Positions 1-8,379 of a DNA stretch of 64,000 nucleotides are shown here, in pieces; position 1 is the first letter of the stretch, and every line of letters starts with the position of its first letter. Source of the stretch: Pseudoruminococcus_B sp937901805 (GTDB taxonomy: Bacteria; Bacillota; Clostridia; Oscillospirales; Ruminococcaceae); NCBI GenBank assembly GCA_963560245.1, contig CAUWNS010000005.1:50575-114574 (forward strand), in the 5' to 3' direction. A model generated the notes under the pieces. The model saw only the letters and a list, made by a program, of their open reading frames with translations, searched no databases and was not told the DNA's origin. The translations under genes and the position numbers were made by a program.

Positions 1-1
1 T

Positions 2-1663
2 TCGGCTGTGGCAAGCGTATCCCTGACTTTGCTTGCGCCGGTCATCAGCGGAAACGCCATCGACTATATCATCGGGCCGGGACAGGTGGATTTTAAAAAT
101 GTGTTTTCCCTGCTGATCTGGCTTGCGGCAACGGTGGCGGGGGTTGCCGTGTTCCAATGGCTGATGACCCTGTGTACCAATACGGTAACCTACCGCACCG
201 TGCGGGATTTGCGCAAAGCGGTCTTTGAAAAATTGGAGGACGTCCCTCTTTCGTATATAGATTCCCATCCCCATGGCGATCTGATCAGCCGTGTCGCCAA
301 TGATATCGACCAGATTTCCGACGGCCTGCTCCAGGGCTTTTCCCAACTTTTTACCGGGATCATCACCATTGTGGGGACGCTGGGCTTTATGCTCTATGTC
401 GATATCCCGATCGCTTTGGTCGTCGTGGTCTTGACCCCGCTTTCCTTTTTTGTGGCCTCCTTTATTGCCAAGGGAACCTATAATATGTTCCGGGAACAGT
501 CTGCGACTAAAGGAGAGCTCAGCGGTTATATTGACGAGATGATCGGCAACCAGAAAGTTGTCAAGGCGTTCAGCTTTGAAGAACGCGCCCAGGAGGAATT
601 TGAAGAAATCAACCAGAGGCTCTACAAATGCGGGGTCAAAGCCCAGTTTTATTCCGCGCTGACAAACCCATGCACCCGGTTTGTCAACTCCGTGGTCTAT
701 GCCGCGGTTGGAATCGTCGGCGCCCTGAGCGTCATCAGCGGCCGCCTGACGGTTGGGCAGCTCTCCTGCTTCCTCACCTATGCAAACCAGTACACCAAGC
801 CGTTTAATGAAATTTCCGGCGTCATTACGGAATTTCAGGCGGCGCTTGCCTGTGCGCGCAGGGTGTTTGCCGTACTGGACGAACCGGAGGAAGCGGAGGA
901 AAGCCCGAAGGTGCTCGAACACTGCAAGGGCAGCGTACAGCTTCAGGATGTATCTTTCTCTTATAGCGAAACCAAACCTCTGATTGAAAACCTGAACCTG
1001 CACGCGCAGCCGGGGCAGAGGATTGCGATTGTCGGCCCGACCGGATGCGGCAAGACCACGATTATCAACCTGCTGATGCGCTTTTATGACCCGAAGCGGG
1101 GAGAAATCCTGGTGGATGGAACGGATATCCGGGATGTCACCCGCGCCAGCCTGCGCGGGATGTATGGGATGGTCTTGCAGGATACCTGGTTGTTTGCCGG
1201 CACGGTGCGCGACAACATCGCCTACGGCAAACCGGACGCCCCGCTTGAGGAAATTGCGGCGGCAGCAAAGGCTGCGCATGCGGACAGCTTTATCCGCCGT
1301 CTGCCGCAGGGGTATGACACCGTTCTGGCCGAGGATGGGGGAAACCTCTCCCAGGGGCAAAAGCAGCTGATGTGCATTGCGCGGATTATGCTGACCGATC
1401 CGCCGATGCTGATTCTGGACGAGGCGACCAGCAGCATCGACACCCGTACGGAAATCCGCGTCCAGCGCGCTTTTGAAAAGATGATGGCGGGGCGCACCAG
1501 TTTTATTGTAGCGCACCGGCTTTCCACCATCAAAAACGCGGACAGTATCCTCGTCATGCGCGATGGGCATATTGTGGAACAGGGAAAACACGAACAGCTC
1601 CTTGCAAAGGGCGGTTTCTATGCCGAGCTGTATAACAGCCAGTTTGTCCCCTCTGATCTGTAA
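2..1663 (+). CDS. ABC exporter (fused permease/ATPase), 5' end cut off by window
   Basis: Half-transporter of the multidrug/lipid ABC exporter type: an N-terminal membrane domain followed by a cytoplasmic ATPase. The frame is open to the window edge and the protein begins inside what should be the first membrane helix, so the true start lies upstream; the GTG at 8 is only the first possible start inside the window. The ATPase part shows Walker A (GPTGCGKTT, about residue 343), the Q-loop (VLQDTWLF), the signature LSQGQKQ, Walker B with MLILDEATSSID and the H-loop (AHRLS). About 550 residues are present of a usual 580-620. The catalytic motifs look intact. Such proteins often work as heterodimers, and a partner could lie just upstream outside the window. 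The substrate cannot be told. Confidence 0.93.
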   Translation, partial: SAVASVSLTLLAPVISGNAIDYIIGPGQVDFKNVFSLLIWLAATVAGVAVFQWLMTLCTNTVTYRTVRDLRKAVFEKLEDVPLSYIDSHPHGDLISRVANDIDQISDGLLQGFSQLFTGIITIVGTLGFMLYVDIPIALVVVVLTPLSFFVASFIAKGTYNMFREQSATKGELSGYIDEMIGNQKVVKAFSFEERAQEEFEEINQRLYKCGVKAQFYSALTNPCTRFVNSVVYAAVGIVGALSVISGRLTVGQLSCFLTYANQYTKPFNEISGVITEFQAALACARRVFAVLDEPEEAEESPKVLEHCKGSVQLQDVSFSYSETKPLIENLNLHAQPGQRIAIVGPTGCGKTTIINLLMRFYDPKRGEILVDGTDIRDVTRASLRGMYGMVLQDTWLFAGTVRDNIAYGKPDAPLEEIAAAAKAAHADSFIRRLPQGYDTVLAEDGGNLSQGQKQLMCIARIMLTDPPMLILDEATSSIDTRTEIRVQRAFEKMMAGRTSFIVAHRLSTIKNADSILVMRDGHIVEQGKHEQLLAKGGFYAELYNSQFVPSDL

Positions 1664-1671
1664 AAAAAGCA

Positions 1672-1706
1672 AACACAAGCTGCCGGAATTTCCGGCAGCC
1701 TGTGTT
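1672..1706 (+). terminator. hairpin downstream of ABC exporter
   Basis: Nearly perfect 17-bp inverted repeat (arms 1672-1688 and 1690-1706, one mismatch) nine bases after the stop codon. No long T-run follows, so termination is likely but not certain. It lies between two converging genes and may serve both. Confidence 0.6.
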
Positions 1707-1735
1707 ATTGATGCGTCTGGGAGGGATTCGCTGTT

Positions 1736-2083
1736 TTATTCAGAGAACCTGCCCTTATAAAAATTCTCGTTTCCCAGGGGAGTCGCCGTCAGTCGGAATA
1801 ACACACAGCCGTCCGGACAGACGAAGTTTTTGCTGTATTTCCCATCTCCCCCGATGTTTTCCAAATCTCCGCCGCTGCGGACGGCTTCCATGGTGGGAAA
1901 CAGGATCATCATCAGTTTGGAGCAGATCCCATATCCCTGTTCATTGACCGGGCAGCCATAGGTGCAGGTGTATTTGTCCCCAATCTCCTCTCCATTTCGG
2001 CAATACCGCTCGGTATGATCCCCTCGCAGGAACCCGATGACCTCAATTTCAAACTGATATTCCTCATCATACCATTTTTTCAT
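1736..2083 (-). CDS. TIGR04076-like small cysteine-rich protein
   Basis: Soluble protein of 115 residues that resembles the uncharacterised TIGR04076 family, recognised by its general pattern: a basic N-terminus, CPVNEQGYGIC near the middle and a FVCPDGCVLFRL block near the C-terminus. Five or more conserved cysteines suggest metal or disulphide chemistry, but no function is established. An ATG with the strong site AAGGAGGG upstream fixes the start. It converges on the ABC exporter. Assignment rests on motif resemblance only. Confidence 0.75.
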   Translation of the reverse strand: MKKWYDEEYQFEIEVIGFLRGDHTERYCRNGEEIGDKYTCTYGCPVNEQGYGICSKLMMILFPTMEAVRSGGDLENIGGDGKYSKNFVCPDGCVLFRLTATPLGNENFYKGRFSE

Positions 2084-2128
2084 ATGGCGCCCTCCTTATT
2101 CCGTCTGTACAGATCCCTTTTCATAATA

Positions 2129-2142
2129 CCATACTAGTATGG
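2129..2142. promoter_or_regulatory. 14-bp perfect palindrome upstream of TIGR04076-like gene
   Basis: CCATACTAGTATGG is a perfect palindrome 46 bp upstream of the minus-strand start codon. On the minus strand it sits just before a possible -10 (TATTAT), which would place it in the promoter spacer, a usual operator position. The XRE-family regulator encoded next door is a candidate binder (inference). Confidence 0.35.
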
Positions 2143-2208
2143 AAAAATCACAGTTATCCTCGGAAATGGAAGAGCTATTTTCTGCTCATCCGATGAATTG
2201 CCGGGCTG

Positions 2209-2526
2209 TTATAGGTCATTGAGCTCCTCGCATTCTTTCACAATTTTCTGGATGGCTTCAATCTGTGCGACAGTCAGGCGGGAAACGTCAATGGATGCGG
2301 CCGAAAGCCCGGAATCCGGAAGCGGTTCCATTCCCAAAAGATAATCGGTGCTCACCCCAAAGAAACGTGCGAGTTTCATCAGTCCGGAAAAGGAAGGGAG
2401 GCGTTCATCGGACTCATATCTGGAAATGACGCTGCTGGAAATCTGCAACTGTCCGGCAAGCTGTGCGATGGTCATTCCTTTTGCAGCGCGCAGCATGGTC
2501 AGACGACTGCCGAAACCCTCTATCAT
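2209..2526 (-). CDS. XRE-family transcriptional regulator
   Basis: Protein of 105 residues with an N-terminal Cro/C1-type helix-turn-helix (about residues 7-61: LTMLRAAKGMTIAQLAGQL, then SSSVISRYESDERLPS) that binds DNA, and a short C-terminal tail (DVSRLTVAQIEAIQKIVKE) that could mediate dimerisation. There is no peptidase or sensor domain. The ATG follows AAGGAGG at good spacing. It stands alone, transcribed away from the small gene at 2651. Targets are unknown; the palindrome at 2129 is a nearby candidate. Confidence 0.9.
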   Translation of the reverse strand: MIEGFGSRLTMLRAAKGMTIAQLAGQLQISSSVISRYESDERLPSFSGLMKLARFFGVSTDYLLGMEPLPDSGLSAASIDVSRLTVAQIEAIQKIVKECEELNDL

Positions 2527-2650
2527 AGGCCGATCCTCCTTGTATCATTGCATTCCTGCTTTGATTATAGGGCATTCCTCTTGTCAGATGGGCACGAAAA
2601 TTGACGAATAGGCAAGTTGTGTGCTATACTGGCAACGAGGTGAAGCACTG

Positions 2651-2821
2651 ATGAATTACAAAGAGGCATATTATTACCTGTTTAATGAAGTCAGCGATTT
2701 GATTGAGAAACTCAAAGAAATCCAGGAGACTTCCGAGGAGATCTGCATTGCACAATCCAAGTTGGATGCTTTTGAACAGGAACAAATGCAAAAGAGAAAA
2801 GATACCCCTTCCACCAAATAG
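2651..2821 (+). CDS. small hypothetical protein
   Basis: Encodes 56 residues starting MNYKEAYYYLFNEVSDLIE, a helical acidic/basic peptide with coiled-coil character and no cysteine, signal or membrane segment. ATG 2651 was preferred to the upstream in-frame TTG at 2621 because GAGGTG lies at proper distance before it. The stop codon lies inside the left arm region of the following terminator hairpin, typical of a genuine short gene. Function unknown; small helical proteins of this type are common next to regulators in Clostridia. Confidence 0.6.
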   Translation: MNYKEAYYYLFNEVSDLIEKLKEIQETSEEICIAQSKLDAFEQEQMQKRKDTPSTK

Positions 2822-2843
2822 GGAGTGGAAGAGGTATTTTTTT
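2802..2843. terminator. bidirectional intrinsic terminator
   Basis: Arms 2802-2814 and 2825-2837 pair with one mismatch and are followed by seven T on the plus strand. It lies between the converging small gene and spoIIP and overlaps the stop region of the former. Confidence 0.8.
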
Positions 2844-3981
2844 ATCCTTTGAGCTGCTGCAATGTCTGTGACAGCGCTTTTCCAAACAGTTCTCCGGTAT
2901 AAATCGCCTCATCTAGGGTGTTGGCATGGCCGCCGACTTCAACCAGCAAAGAGCCATAGGTCAAATCCTGGTTGTAATGGCGGTAAGAAAACAGGACAGG
3001 GCGCGCCAGGGTTGGGAACATGGTGGAGGCATTATCCTGAATCATGGCGGCAAACCGGAGATTCTGCATGTAATTGGGCATATTCATGGTACCGTCGTCA
3101 CATCCGGCAATCAGCATAAACTGGGCCGCCTTTTTCCCGTTGACCGTTGTGGTAGGAGCCACCCGGACTCCTCCGTCGCGCTCGATGGCGTCCCGGTGGA
3201 CGTCGATGACGACTTTGATGGAAGGGTACTGGGTCAGGTATTTTTTGACCGTCTCTGCGGAGCGGTCATATGCTCCGTTGTAGGAGGGATAGTCGTGGAC
3301 GGTGGCGTCATGGAGTACGCCGATTCCCGCATTTTCCAACTGTTTGACAATTTCATCCCCGACACGGACCATATTCTGCGTATTGTCCAGGGAGCGGGCG
3401 TTGTATGTTTTATCGTAAAAGTCCACATCGTGCATTTCGTAACTCTCGGTGGTATGGGTGTGCATGATCAGCACCTGGGGTTCCGTTCCTTCTGTGATGG
3501 TAATATCCGGCTTGTTTGCAATCTCCGCCTCTATGGTTTCCCGCGAGAGGTTTGTTGTGTTGCGGATAAATCCACTGCCCTTTTGAATATAGGTGGGACT
3601 GGAGCCGGTTGTGGCAAATTCTTCGTCGACAATATCCCCGGCGTCGGCCGGCCGTTCAATGGGTGCCTGAGAGGAACTGGCTGCCTGAGAAGAGGCGTCC
3701 TGAGAACTGGTATCGGATTGTGCCGGTTGAGAAGAAGGAGAGCTTGTATCACTCGAAACAGAGGAAGTATCCCCATAAGGGGAATAGTACTCCGCTTCCC
3801 CATTTAAATAGGAAATCCCGCCTTCCGGCATCTGGAGCAGGGCGGAGAGAAGCGCGGCTTTGTCTCCAAAATTTCCCAGAAGCGGCGCGATGGAGGCGGA
3901 TACACGGATGGTAAGCAGGGCGCAGCCCAAAAAAGCAAGCGGCGCTATTAAACTCTTCATGGTAATTCTTTTTCGTTTCAC
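2842..3981 (-). CDS. spoIIP: stage II sporulation protein P
   Basis: SpoIIP is the cell-wall amidase/endopeptidase that, with SpoIID and SpoIIM, thins septal peptidoglycan to drive engulfment of the forespore. This 379-residue protein has an N-terminal membrane anchor (about 8-30, LIAPLAFLGCALLTI), a Ser/Gln/Asp-rich linker (about 70-130) and a C-terminal catalytic domain containing LIMHTHTTESY, VVIDVHRDAIERDG and a late LLVEVGGHANTLDEA block, which supply the zinc-binding His/Glu residues. GTG at 3981 follows GGAGGATG at eight bases. It lies directly downstream of gpr, the same order as gpr-spoIIP in Bacillus, and is likely transcribed with it in the forespore. No frameshift is seen. Confidence 0.93.
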   Translation of the reverse strand: MKRKRITMKSLIAPLAFLGCALLTIRVSASIAPLLGNFGDKAALLSALLQMPEGGISYLNGEAEYYSPYGDTSSVSSDTSSPSSQPAQSDTSSQDASSQAASSSQAPIERPADAGDIVDEEFATTGSSPTYIQKGSGFIRNTTNLSRETIEAEIANKPDITITEGTEPQVLIMHTHTTESYEMHDVDFYDKTYNARSLDNTQNMVRVGDEIVKQLENAGIGVLHDATVHDYPSYNGAYDRSAETVKKYLTQYPSIKVVIDVHRDAIERDGGVRVAPTTTVNGKKAAQFMLIAGCDDGTMNMPNYMQNLRFAAMIQDNASTMFPTLARPVLFSYRHYNQDLTYGSLLVEVGGHANTLDEAIYTGELFGKALSQTLQQLKG

Positions 3982-4057
3982 ATTTTCATCCTCCGCTCAA
4001 AGACATCAAAAACAGGTTCACTGAAAATGTATGAGCTGGGGAAGGCGGATATGACAG

Positions 4058-4936
4058 TCAGGCGGTGAGATACAGCAGCTCCCCGATTTTCAGCTGCGGC
4101 TGAAGCGCCATATTGATGGCAAGCGCAATCAAATGGGCGGCCTTTGTACTCAGCCGGTCGATGTCGCGCGGGGTCACCATCATGGGATTACCCTGTGGCT
4201 GCGTTTTTTCCAGCTCTTCACCGGAAAGCTCTTTGCCGAGCATGGCTTCCCCCAGGGTGGAGGCGTCGATGACAGTCGGGACTCCGATGGCAATTACCGG
4301 GATACCAAGGGTGTGCTCGCTGATTTCTTTCCGGCTGTTTTGTACGCCGGAACCGGGAGAAATCCCTGTATCGCACAGTTGGATGGTTGTCCCAAGCCTG
4401 TTCGCGTCTCCGGCGGCAAGTGCGTCGACGGCGAGGATGCAGCAGGGGGAGGTATCCGAGGAAATCGCCTTGAGGATTTCCTGTACTTCAAATCCGGTCT
4501 GTCCTAATACTCCGGGCGCCAGCGCGCTGACGGAGCGCAGCGGGCCGATGCCCATCTGCGAAACGATCTCTTTGGTCAGGTGTCTTGTAGCAAAAATTTT
4601 ATCGGCGGCAAGAGGCCCCAGGATATCCGGAGTGATGTCCCGGTTGCCCAGTCCGATAACCATGACGTGCCCTTTGTCGGGAATCATGGGCTTGAGTACG
4701 GAGCAGATCGCTTTAGCAAGCAATTCTCCGTCTTCGGCGTCTTCGCCGAATGGATCGGAACACAAAGTGATGTAGGTGCCCTTTGGTTTTCCGGTCTTGT
4801 AAAAGGCCTCGTCCGATGTGATTCGGATCTGCTCAATTTTTACCCCGTTTTTTTCAAACTGCTCTTTTTCAATCCCGGACAGTTCCGCTTCTTGAATACG
4901 GGAACAGGCCTCTGCAGCAAGGTCGGTACGGATCAT
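4058..4936 (-). CDS. gpr: germination protease (GPR endopeptidase)
   Basis: GPR degrades small acid-soluble spore proteins during germination. The 292-residue protein begins MIRTDLAAEA, which resembles the family's self-cleavage/SASP recognition sequence; the pro-segment in front of it is therefore nearly absent here compared with Bacillus proteins of about 370 residues. The body shows the aspartate-containing conserved blocks VIGLGNRDITPDILGP and CILAVDALAAGD and the STLGEAMLGKELSGEE region. ATG 4936 has GAGGG upstream. It precedes spoIIP with a gap of about 75 bp and points away from rpsT, as in other Firmicutes. A sigma-F or sigma-G promoter is expected but I could not recognise one with confidence. 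Confidence 0.92.
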   Translation of the reverse strand: MIRTDLAAEACSRIQEAELSGIEKEQFEKNGVKIEQIRITSDEAFYKTGKPKGTYITLCSDPFGEDAEDGELLAKAICSVLKPMIPDKGHVMVIGLGNRDITPDILGPLAADKIFATRHLTKEIVSQMGIGPLRSVSALAPGVLGQTGFEVQEILKAISSDTSPCCILAVDALAAGDANRLGTTIQLCDTGISPGSGVQNSRKEISEHTLGIPVIAIGVPTVIDASTLGEAMLGKELSGEELEKTQPQGNPMMVTPRDIDRLSTKAAHLIALAINMALQPQLKIGELLYLTA

Positions 4937-5058
4937 GGAAATTCCCTCTTTTCATCAATTTCTCTGTGCATAGTGTTGACCATAGAATGGAAAATAGTCC
5001 TGCTGTTTTCAAGAAACAGAAAAAATAGAAAAAAGGAAGAAATTATTCTCATAGGTTC

Positions 5059-5087
5059 TTGATTTTTGGACAAAGAAATGATAAGAT
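5059..5087 (+). promoter_or_regulatory. sigma-A promoter of rpsT
   Basis: TTGATT (5059-5064), 17-bp spacer, TAAGAT (5082-5087), 37 bp before the rpsT start codon. Confidence 0.75.
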
Positions 5088-5124
5088 AACTTGTACTGTC
5101 ATGGACTCAGAAGGAGGTGTGACT

Positions 5125-5385
5125 ATGCCGAACATTAAATCTGCGAAGAAGAGAGTCAAGGTCAACGCGACAAAAGCACTCCACAACAAAGCTTTGAAGT
5201 CCAACCTGAAAACTACCCTGAAGCATGCGAATGCCGCAATCGAGGCAAATGAGGCTGACAAGGCGGAGGCTGTTAAGGTTGCGATCAAAAAGATCGACCA
5301 GGCTTGCGCAAAAGGTTTGCTCCACAAAAACAGCGCAGCTAGAAAAAAATCTCAGCTTGCCCGCAAACTGAACAAAGTCGGTTAA
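5125..5385 (+). CDS. rpsT: 30S ribosomal protein S20
   Basis: Small-subunit protein that binds the 5' domain of 16S rRNA. The 86-residue sequence begins MPNIKSAKKRVKVN and ends RKKSQLARKLNKVG; it is highly basic, helical and of the normal family length. The ATG at 5125 was chosen over an in-frame upstream start because the optimal AAGGAGGTG (5111-5119) precedes it directly. It is a single-gene unit divergent from gpr, matching the conserved rpsT/gpr neighbourhood of spore-formers. Confidence 0.98.
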   Translation: MPNIKSAKKRVKVNATKALHNKALKSNLKTTLKHANAAIEANEADKAEAVKVAIKKIDQACAKGLLHKNSAARKKSQLARKLNKVG

Positions 5386-5474
5386 TCCCGGCTGCAAAAG
5401 GGATGTCCAGGCATCCTGATCGCAGTGCCTGTAGCATAAGTTGTTGATTTTCCGTAAACAATTGCCCTTAAAGG

Positions 5475-5503
5475 TTGACGCGGGCCTCTTCTCCTACTAT
5501 GAT
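5475..5503 (+). promoter_or_regulatory. sigma-A promoter of small membrane protein gene
   Basis: TTGACG (5475-5480), 17-bp spacer, TATGAT (5498-5503): close to consensus, 40 bp before the ATG at 5544. It supports the short downstream gene as real. Confidence 0.8.
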
Positions 5504-5543
5504 AGAGAAAAGGAAACCAGAACATTGACTGGGGGAAGCGGAC

Positions 5544-5696
5544 ATGAATTTGAAAAACTTTGTTACCAAGGTCCTGCCGATTGTCGCTTCCATTTTCGTT
5601 ATGGCAGCGTCACTTGCTTTTATCATTATGAAGCTTATGGGAGACCGGGCGTATCGTGAAAAGTGGAAAGACTATAACGATTGCGGTCTTGCCTAA
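5544..5696 (+). CDS. 50-residue single-pass membrane protein
   Basis: The peptide starts MNLKNFVTKVLPIVASIF, has one hydrophobic helix (about residues 10-32) and a short charged tail ending YNDCGLA. It has its own near-consensus promoter, the ribosome site GGGGGAAG and a good terminator, so it behaves as a complete single-gene unit. No function is recognised. Other small Clostridia membrane proteins of this kind are uncharacterised. Confidence 0.72.
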   Translation: MNLKNFVTKVLPIVASIFVMAASLAFIIMKLMGDRAYREKWKDYNDCGLA

Positions 5697-5738
5697 TTTT
5701 TTCGGTTTAGTAACCAATGTAACAACAAATGTAATGGA

Positions 5739-5768
5739 CAGCCTGACAATTCGTCAGGCTGTTTTTTT
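5739..5768 (+). terminator. intrinsic terminator
   Basis: Nine-base arms CAGCCTGAC / GTCAGGCTG (5739-5747, 5753-5761) with a five-base loop and seven T. Confidence 0.88.
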
Positions 5769-5777
5769 CGATATTAG

Positions 5778-5825
5778 TTAAGCAGACAGAGGAGAAGACG
5801 ATCGTCTTCTCCTCTGTCTACTTAA
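5778..5825. repeat. 48-bp near-perfect palindrome with no loop
   Basis: Positions 5784-5801 and 5802-5819 are exact reverse complements (18-bp arms, no spacer); after one mismatched pair the symmetry resumes with TTAAG/CTTAA to 5778 and 5825. It lies ten bases beyond the minus-strand methyltransferase stop codon and just after another terminator. It could act as a terminator for the minus-strand gene, but no T-run follows on that strand. Confidence 0.75.
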
Positions 5826-5834
5826 AAACTGTTT

Positions 5835-6617
5835 TTATTTCTTTTTCGCCCATAAAATAGCACGGTCGGTATCTTCACCAATTGGAGTTCGAAGGTAATC
5901 CCCATATTCTACTTGTATAGAGAATCCTGCCTTGGAAAGATAGGCGCGGATTTCCTCCAACCGGGGAAAATGTTTTTCTTCAGGCTCTTCGACTACAAAA
6001 AATTGCCCCTTGCAGTCCGTCAGTTCATATCGCCGCAGGAACCGGCAGGTTCCCGTGTTTTTGTCAAAGGTATTGTTTGTAAGCAGCATTTTTCCAGTAG
6101 TACCCAAGCTATCCGTTCCCTCAAAGACCACCCGATCGTCTGAACATTCGAACCATTCTTCCGGATTTAAAGTATAACCGTAATCGATAAACAGGGCGCC
6201 TCCCGGACGTAGAGCCTTGGCTGCCTTTTTAATCAGAATTTGCTGTGCAGTTTGATATATGCAGTCAGAGACGATGTTAAGCAGAAAATTTGCAGCGATG
6301 ACAACTACATCATATCCGGTTCCCCAGTCTTCTACGATTACATCTGCTTTTTTCCAGGAGAGATTGTCCATACCCTTTGTTTTTAAAGGGATCTTTTCTA
6401 GCATGGATTCATCCAAATCCAAACCGGTCACATAATGTCCAGCCTTGGCTAATGGAATTAGAATCCGACCGGATCCACAGGCAATTTCTAAAATCCGTTT
6501 TGGAGAATCACCCAAAAGAGAAAGCAAAAATGCAGCGTCTTGTGTTTCCGTTTCTTCTTGGTCATATAAATCTGCATTCCAATGGGAAAGAAGTTTTTGT
6601 TTTTGTTCACGATTCAA
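5835..6617 (-). CDS. class I SAM-dependent methyltransferase
   Basis: 260 residues with a Rossmann-type methyltransferase fold: motif I ILEIACGSGRILIPLAKAG (about residues 39-57), acidic motif II (VTGLDLDESML) and a motif IV-like VIVEDWGTGYDVVVIAANFLL. It transfers a methyl group from SAM to an unidentified small molecule or protein. The translation start appears to be TTG at 6617, eight bases after AAGGAGG. It is monocistronic. Substrate cannot be inferred from neighbours. Confidence 0.88.
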   Translation of the reverse strand: MNREQKQKLLSHWNADLYDQEETETQDAAFLLSLLGDSPKRILEIACGSGRILIPLAKAGHYVTGLDLDESMLEKIPLKTKGMDNLSWKKADVIVEDWGTGYDVVVIAANFLLNIVSDCIYQTAQQILIKKAAKALRPGGALFIDYGYTLNPEEWFECSDDRVVFEGTDSLGTTGKMLLTNNTFDKNTGTCRFLRRYELTDCKGQFFVVEEPEEKHFPRLEEIRAYLSKAGFSIQVEYGDYLRTPIGEDTDRAILWAKKK

Positions 6618-6822
6618 AATAAAATCCTCCTTAATTGGCGGAGGGTTATCTGTCGAGACCCCTCCTGTTTCTGCTGTTTTTTATATGAGTTCTGTTTTTC
6701 ATAACAACCACCCTTTCTGAAAATGATCTGAAATCAGATAATTTCAATTTTGTTTTCATTTTACTTATGTAATTTTAAGATATCAATCCCTGGATAAAAG
6801 AAAGGCCTTTTCAAATTTCCTC

Positions 6823-6876
6823 TTGACATCGGGAAAAACCGGGTTATAATAATTGTATGATTGTATACAATTATTA
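6823..6876 (+). promoter_or_regulatory. promoter and GntR-type operator of the citrate operon
   Basis: TTGACA (6823-6828), 16-bp spacer, TATAAT (6845-6850). An inverted repeat with exact 12-bp arms (6847-6858 and 6865-6876, six-base spacer) covers the -10 box and start region and includes the palindrome ATTGTATACAAT (6860-6871). ATTGTATACAAT-like sites are typical of FCD-class GntR regulators, and such a regulator is the second gene of this operon, suggesting autoregulated repression. Confidence 0.8.
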
Positions 6877-6906
6877 TAGTATCCAATTGCCGCGGGAGGG
6901 AAATGT

Positions 6907-8274
6907 ATGATCGAGAGAAGCAAAAAGACAAATTTACTGGAACAATCGCTCTACCGGTATTCTCTGCAGGATATCGAAAATCCGAACCTCTACCGGCAGA
7001 TCTACCCGTATGATGCGGTGCCAAAAGTGACCTTTAACCACCGCCATGTTCCAATTAACATGCCAAACGATATCTGGATTACGGACACGACCTTTCGCGA
7101 TGGGCAGCAGTCCAGAGCGCCGTATGAGGTGCACCAGATCGTCGATCTGTTCAAAATGATGTCCCGCCTTGGCGGACCGAACGGAATGATCCGCCAGACC
7201 GAGTTTTTCATGTACAGCCAAAAAGATAGAGAGGCGCTGTATAAATGTATGGAACTCGGACTGGAATTCCCTCAAATTACCACCTGGATTCGCGCCTCCA
7301 AAGAGGATTTTAAACTGGTCAAGGACATTGGCGTGAAAGAGACGGGAATCCTGGTGAGCTGTTCGGATTACCATATCTTCAAAAAGCTCGGGAAAACCAG
7401 GAAACAGGCGATGGAGATGTATCTTTCCGTTGTGGCGCAGGCGCTGGAGATGGGAATCCGTCCGCGCTGCCACTTGGAAGATATTACCCGTGCAGATTTC
7501 TACGGATTTGTCGTCCCCTTTGTCAATGAACTGATGAAGATGTCCAAAGACGCCGGAATTCCGGTGAAAATCCGTGCCTGTGACACGATGGGCTTTGGTT
7601 CATCCTTTCCGGGCGTTGCTCTGCCGCGAAGCGTTCCCGGTATTGTCTACGGCCTCAACCACTATTCGGAAGTTCCAAGCGAAATGCTGGAATGGCATGG
7701 ACACAATGACTTTTACAAGGCAGTGACCAATGCATCCAATGCATGGCTTTATGGGGCCTCGGCGGTCAACTGTACTCTGCTCGGCATCGGGGAGCGCACT
7801 GGGAATGTGCCGCTGGAAGCGATGGTATTTGAATACGCCTCCATGACGGGGGATTTTAACGGGATGGATCCGACCGTTATCACCGAGATTGCCGATTACT
7901 ATGAAACAGAGATTGGATATCATATCCCGGAGATGACCCCCTTTGTGGGTAAGAATTTCAATGTGACCCGCGCAGGAATCCATGCGGACGGCCTGCTCAA
8001 GGATGAGGAGATATACAATATCTTTGATACGCAGAAAATTCTCAACCGTCCGGCCGAAGTTTCCATCAGCAATACCTCCGGGCTTGCAGGAATTGCCTAC
8101 TGGATCAATGCGCATTACCGTCTTAGCGGAGATGCCCAGATAGAAAAGCGTGCGCCTCTTGTCGCCTATATTAAGGAATGGGTGGATGTCCAGTATGCGT
8201 CTGGACGCCAGACTGTCATGAGTGATGAGGAGATTGAAAAACTGGTCGAGGAATTCCAGTCGGCAGAAAAATAA
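6907..8274 (+). CDS. Re-citrate synthase (2-isopropylmalate synthase-like)
   Basis: Condenses acetyl-CoA with oxaloacetate to citrate with Re stereochemistry. The 455-residue TIM-barrel protein has the HMGL/LeuA family marks DTTFRDGQQ (about residues 60-68) and the metal-binding WHGHND (about 261-266), and GIGERTGNVPLE. It lacks the C-terminal leucine-binding regulatory domain of isopropylmalate synthase, and its length matches the clostridial Re-citrate synthase described from Clostridium kluyveri. The following aconitase and isocitrate dehydrogenase genes support citrate rather than isopropylmalate or homocitrate as product. ATG 6907 follows GGGAGGG. Controlled by the operator upstream. Homocitrate synthase is the main alternative. 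Confidence 0.82.
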   Translation: MIERSKKTNLLEQSLYRYSLQDIENPNLYRQIYPYDAVPKVTFNHRHVPINMPNDIWITDTTFRDGQQSRAPYEVHQIVDLFKMMSRLGGPNGMIRQTEFFMYSQKDREALYKCMELGLEFPQITTWIRASKEDFKLVKDIGVKETGILVSCSDYHIFKKLGKTRKQAMEMYLSVVAQALEMGIRPRCHLEDITRADFYGFVVPFVNELMKMSKDAGIPVKIRACDTMGFGSSFPGVALPRSVPGIVYGLNHYSEVPSEMLEWHGHNDFYKAVTNASNAWLYGASAVNCTLLGIGERTGNVPLEAMVFEYASMTGDFNGMDPTVITEIADYYETEIGYHIPEMTPFVGKNFNVTRAGIHADGLLKDEEIYNIFDTQKILNRPAEVSISNTSGLAGIAYWINAHYRLSGDAQIEKRAPLVAYIKEWVDVQYASGRQTVMSDEEIEKLVEEFQSAEK

Positions 8275-8379
8275 AGAGAGAATGGGGAAAGACCGGGATT
8301 TTGCAGAATTTTGTCCCAAAGGGATGAAAAACTGCTATAATACAGGAGTACAAATACTCAAGAATTCCGGAGGCAGTTT

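Noticed and set aside
6907..8274. 2-isopropylmalate synthase (leucine pathway)
   Set aside because: There is no C-terminal allosteric domain and the operon carries a full-length aconitase and isocitrate dehydrogenase instead of leuCDB.
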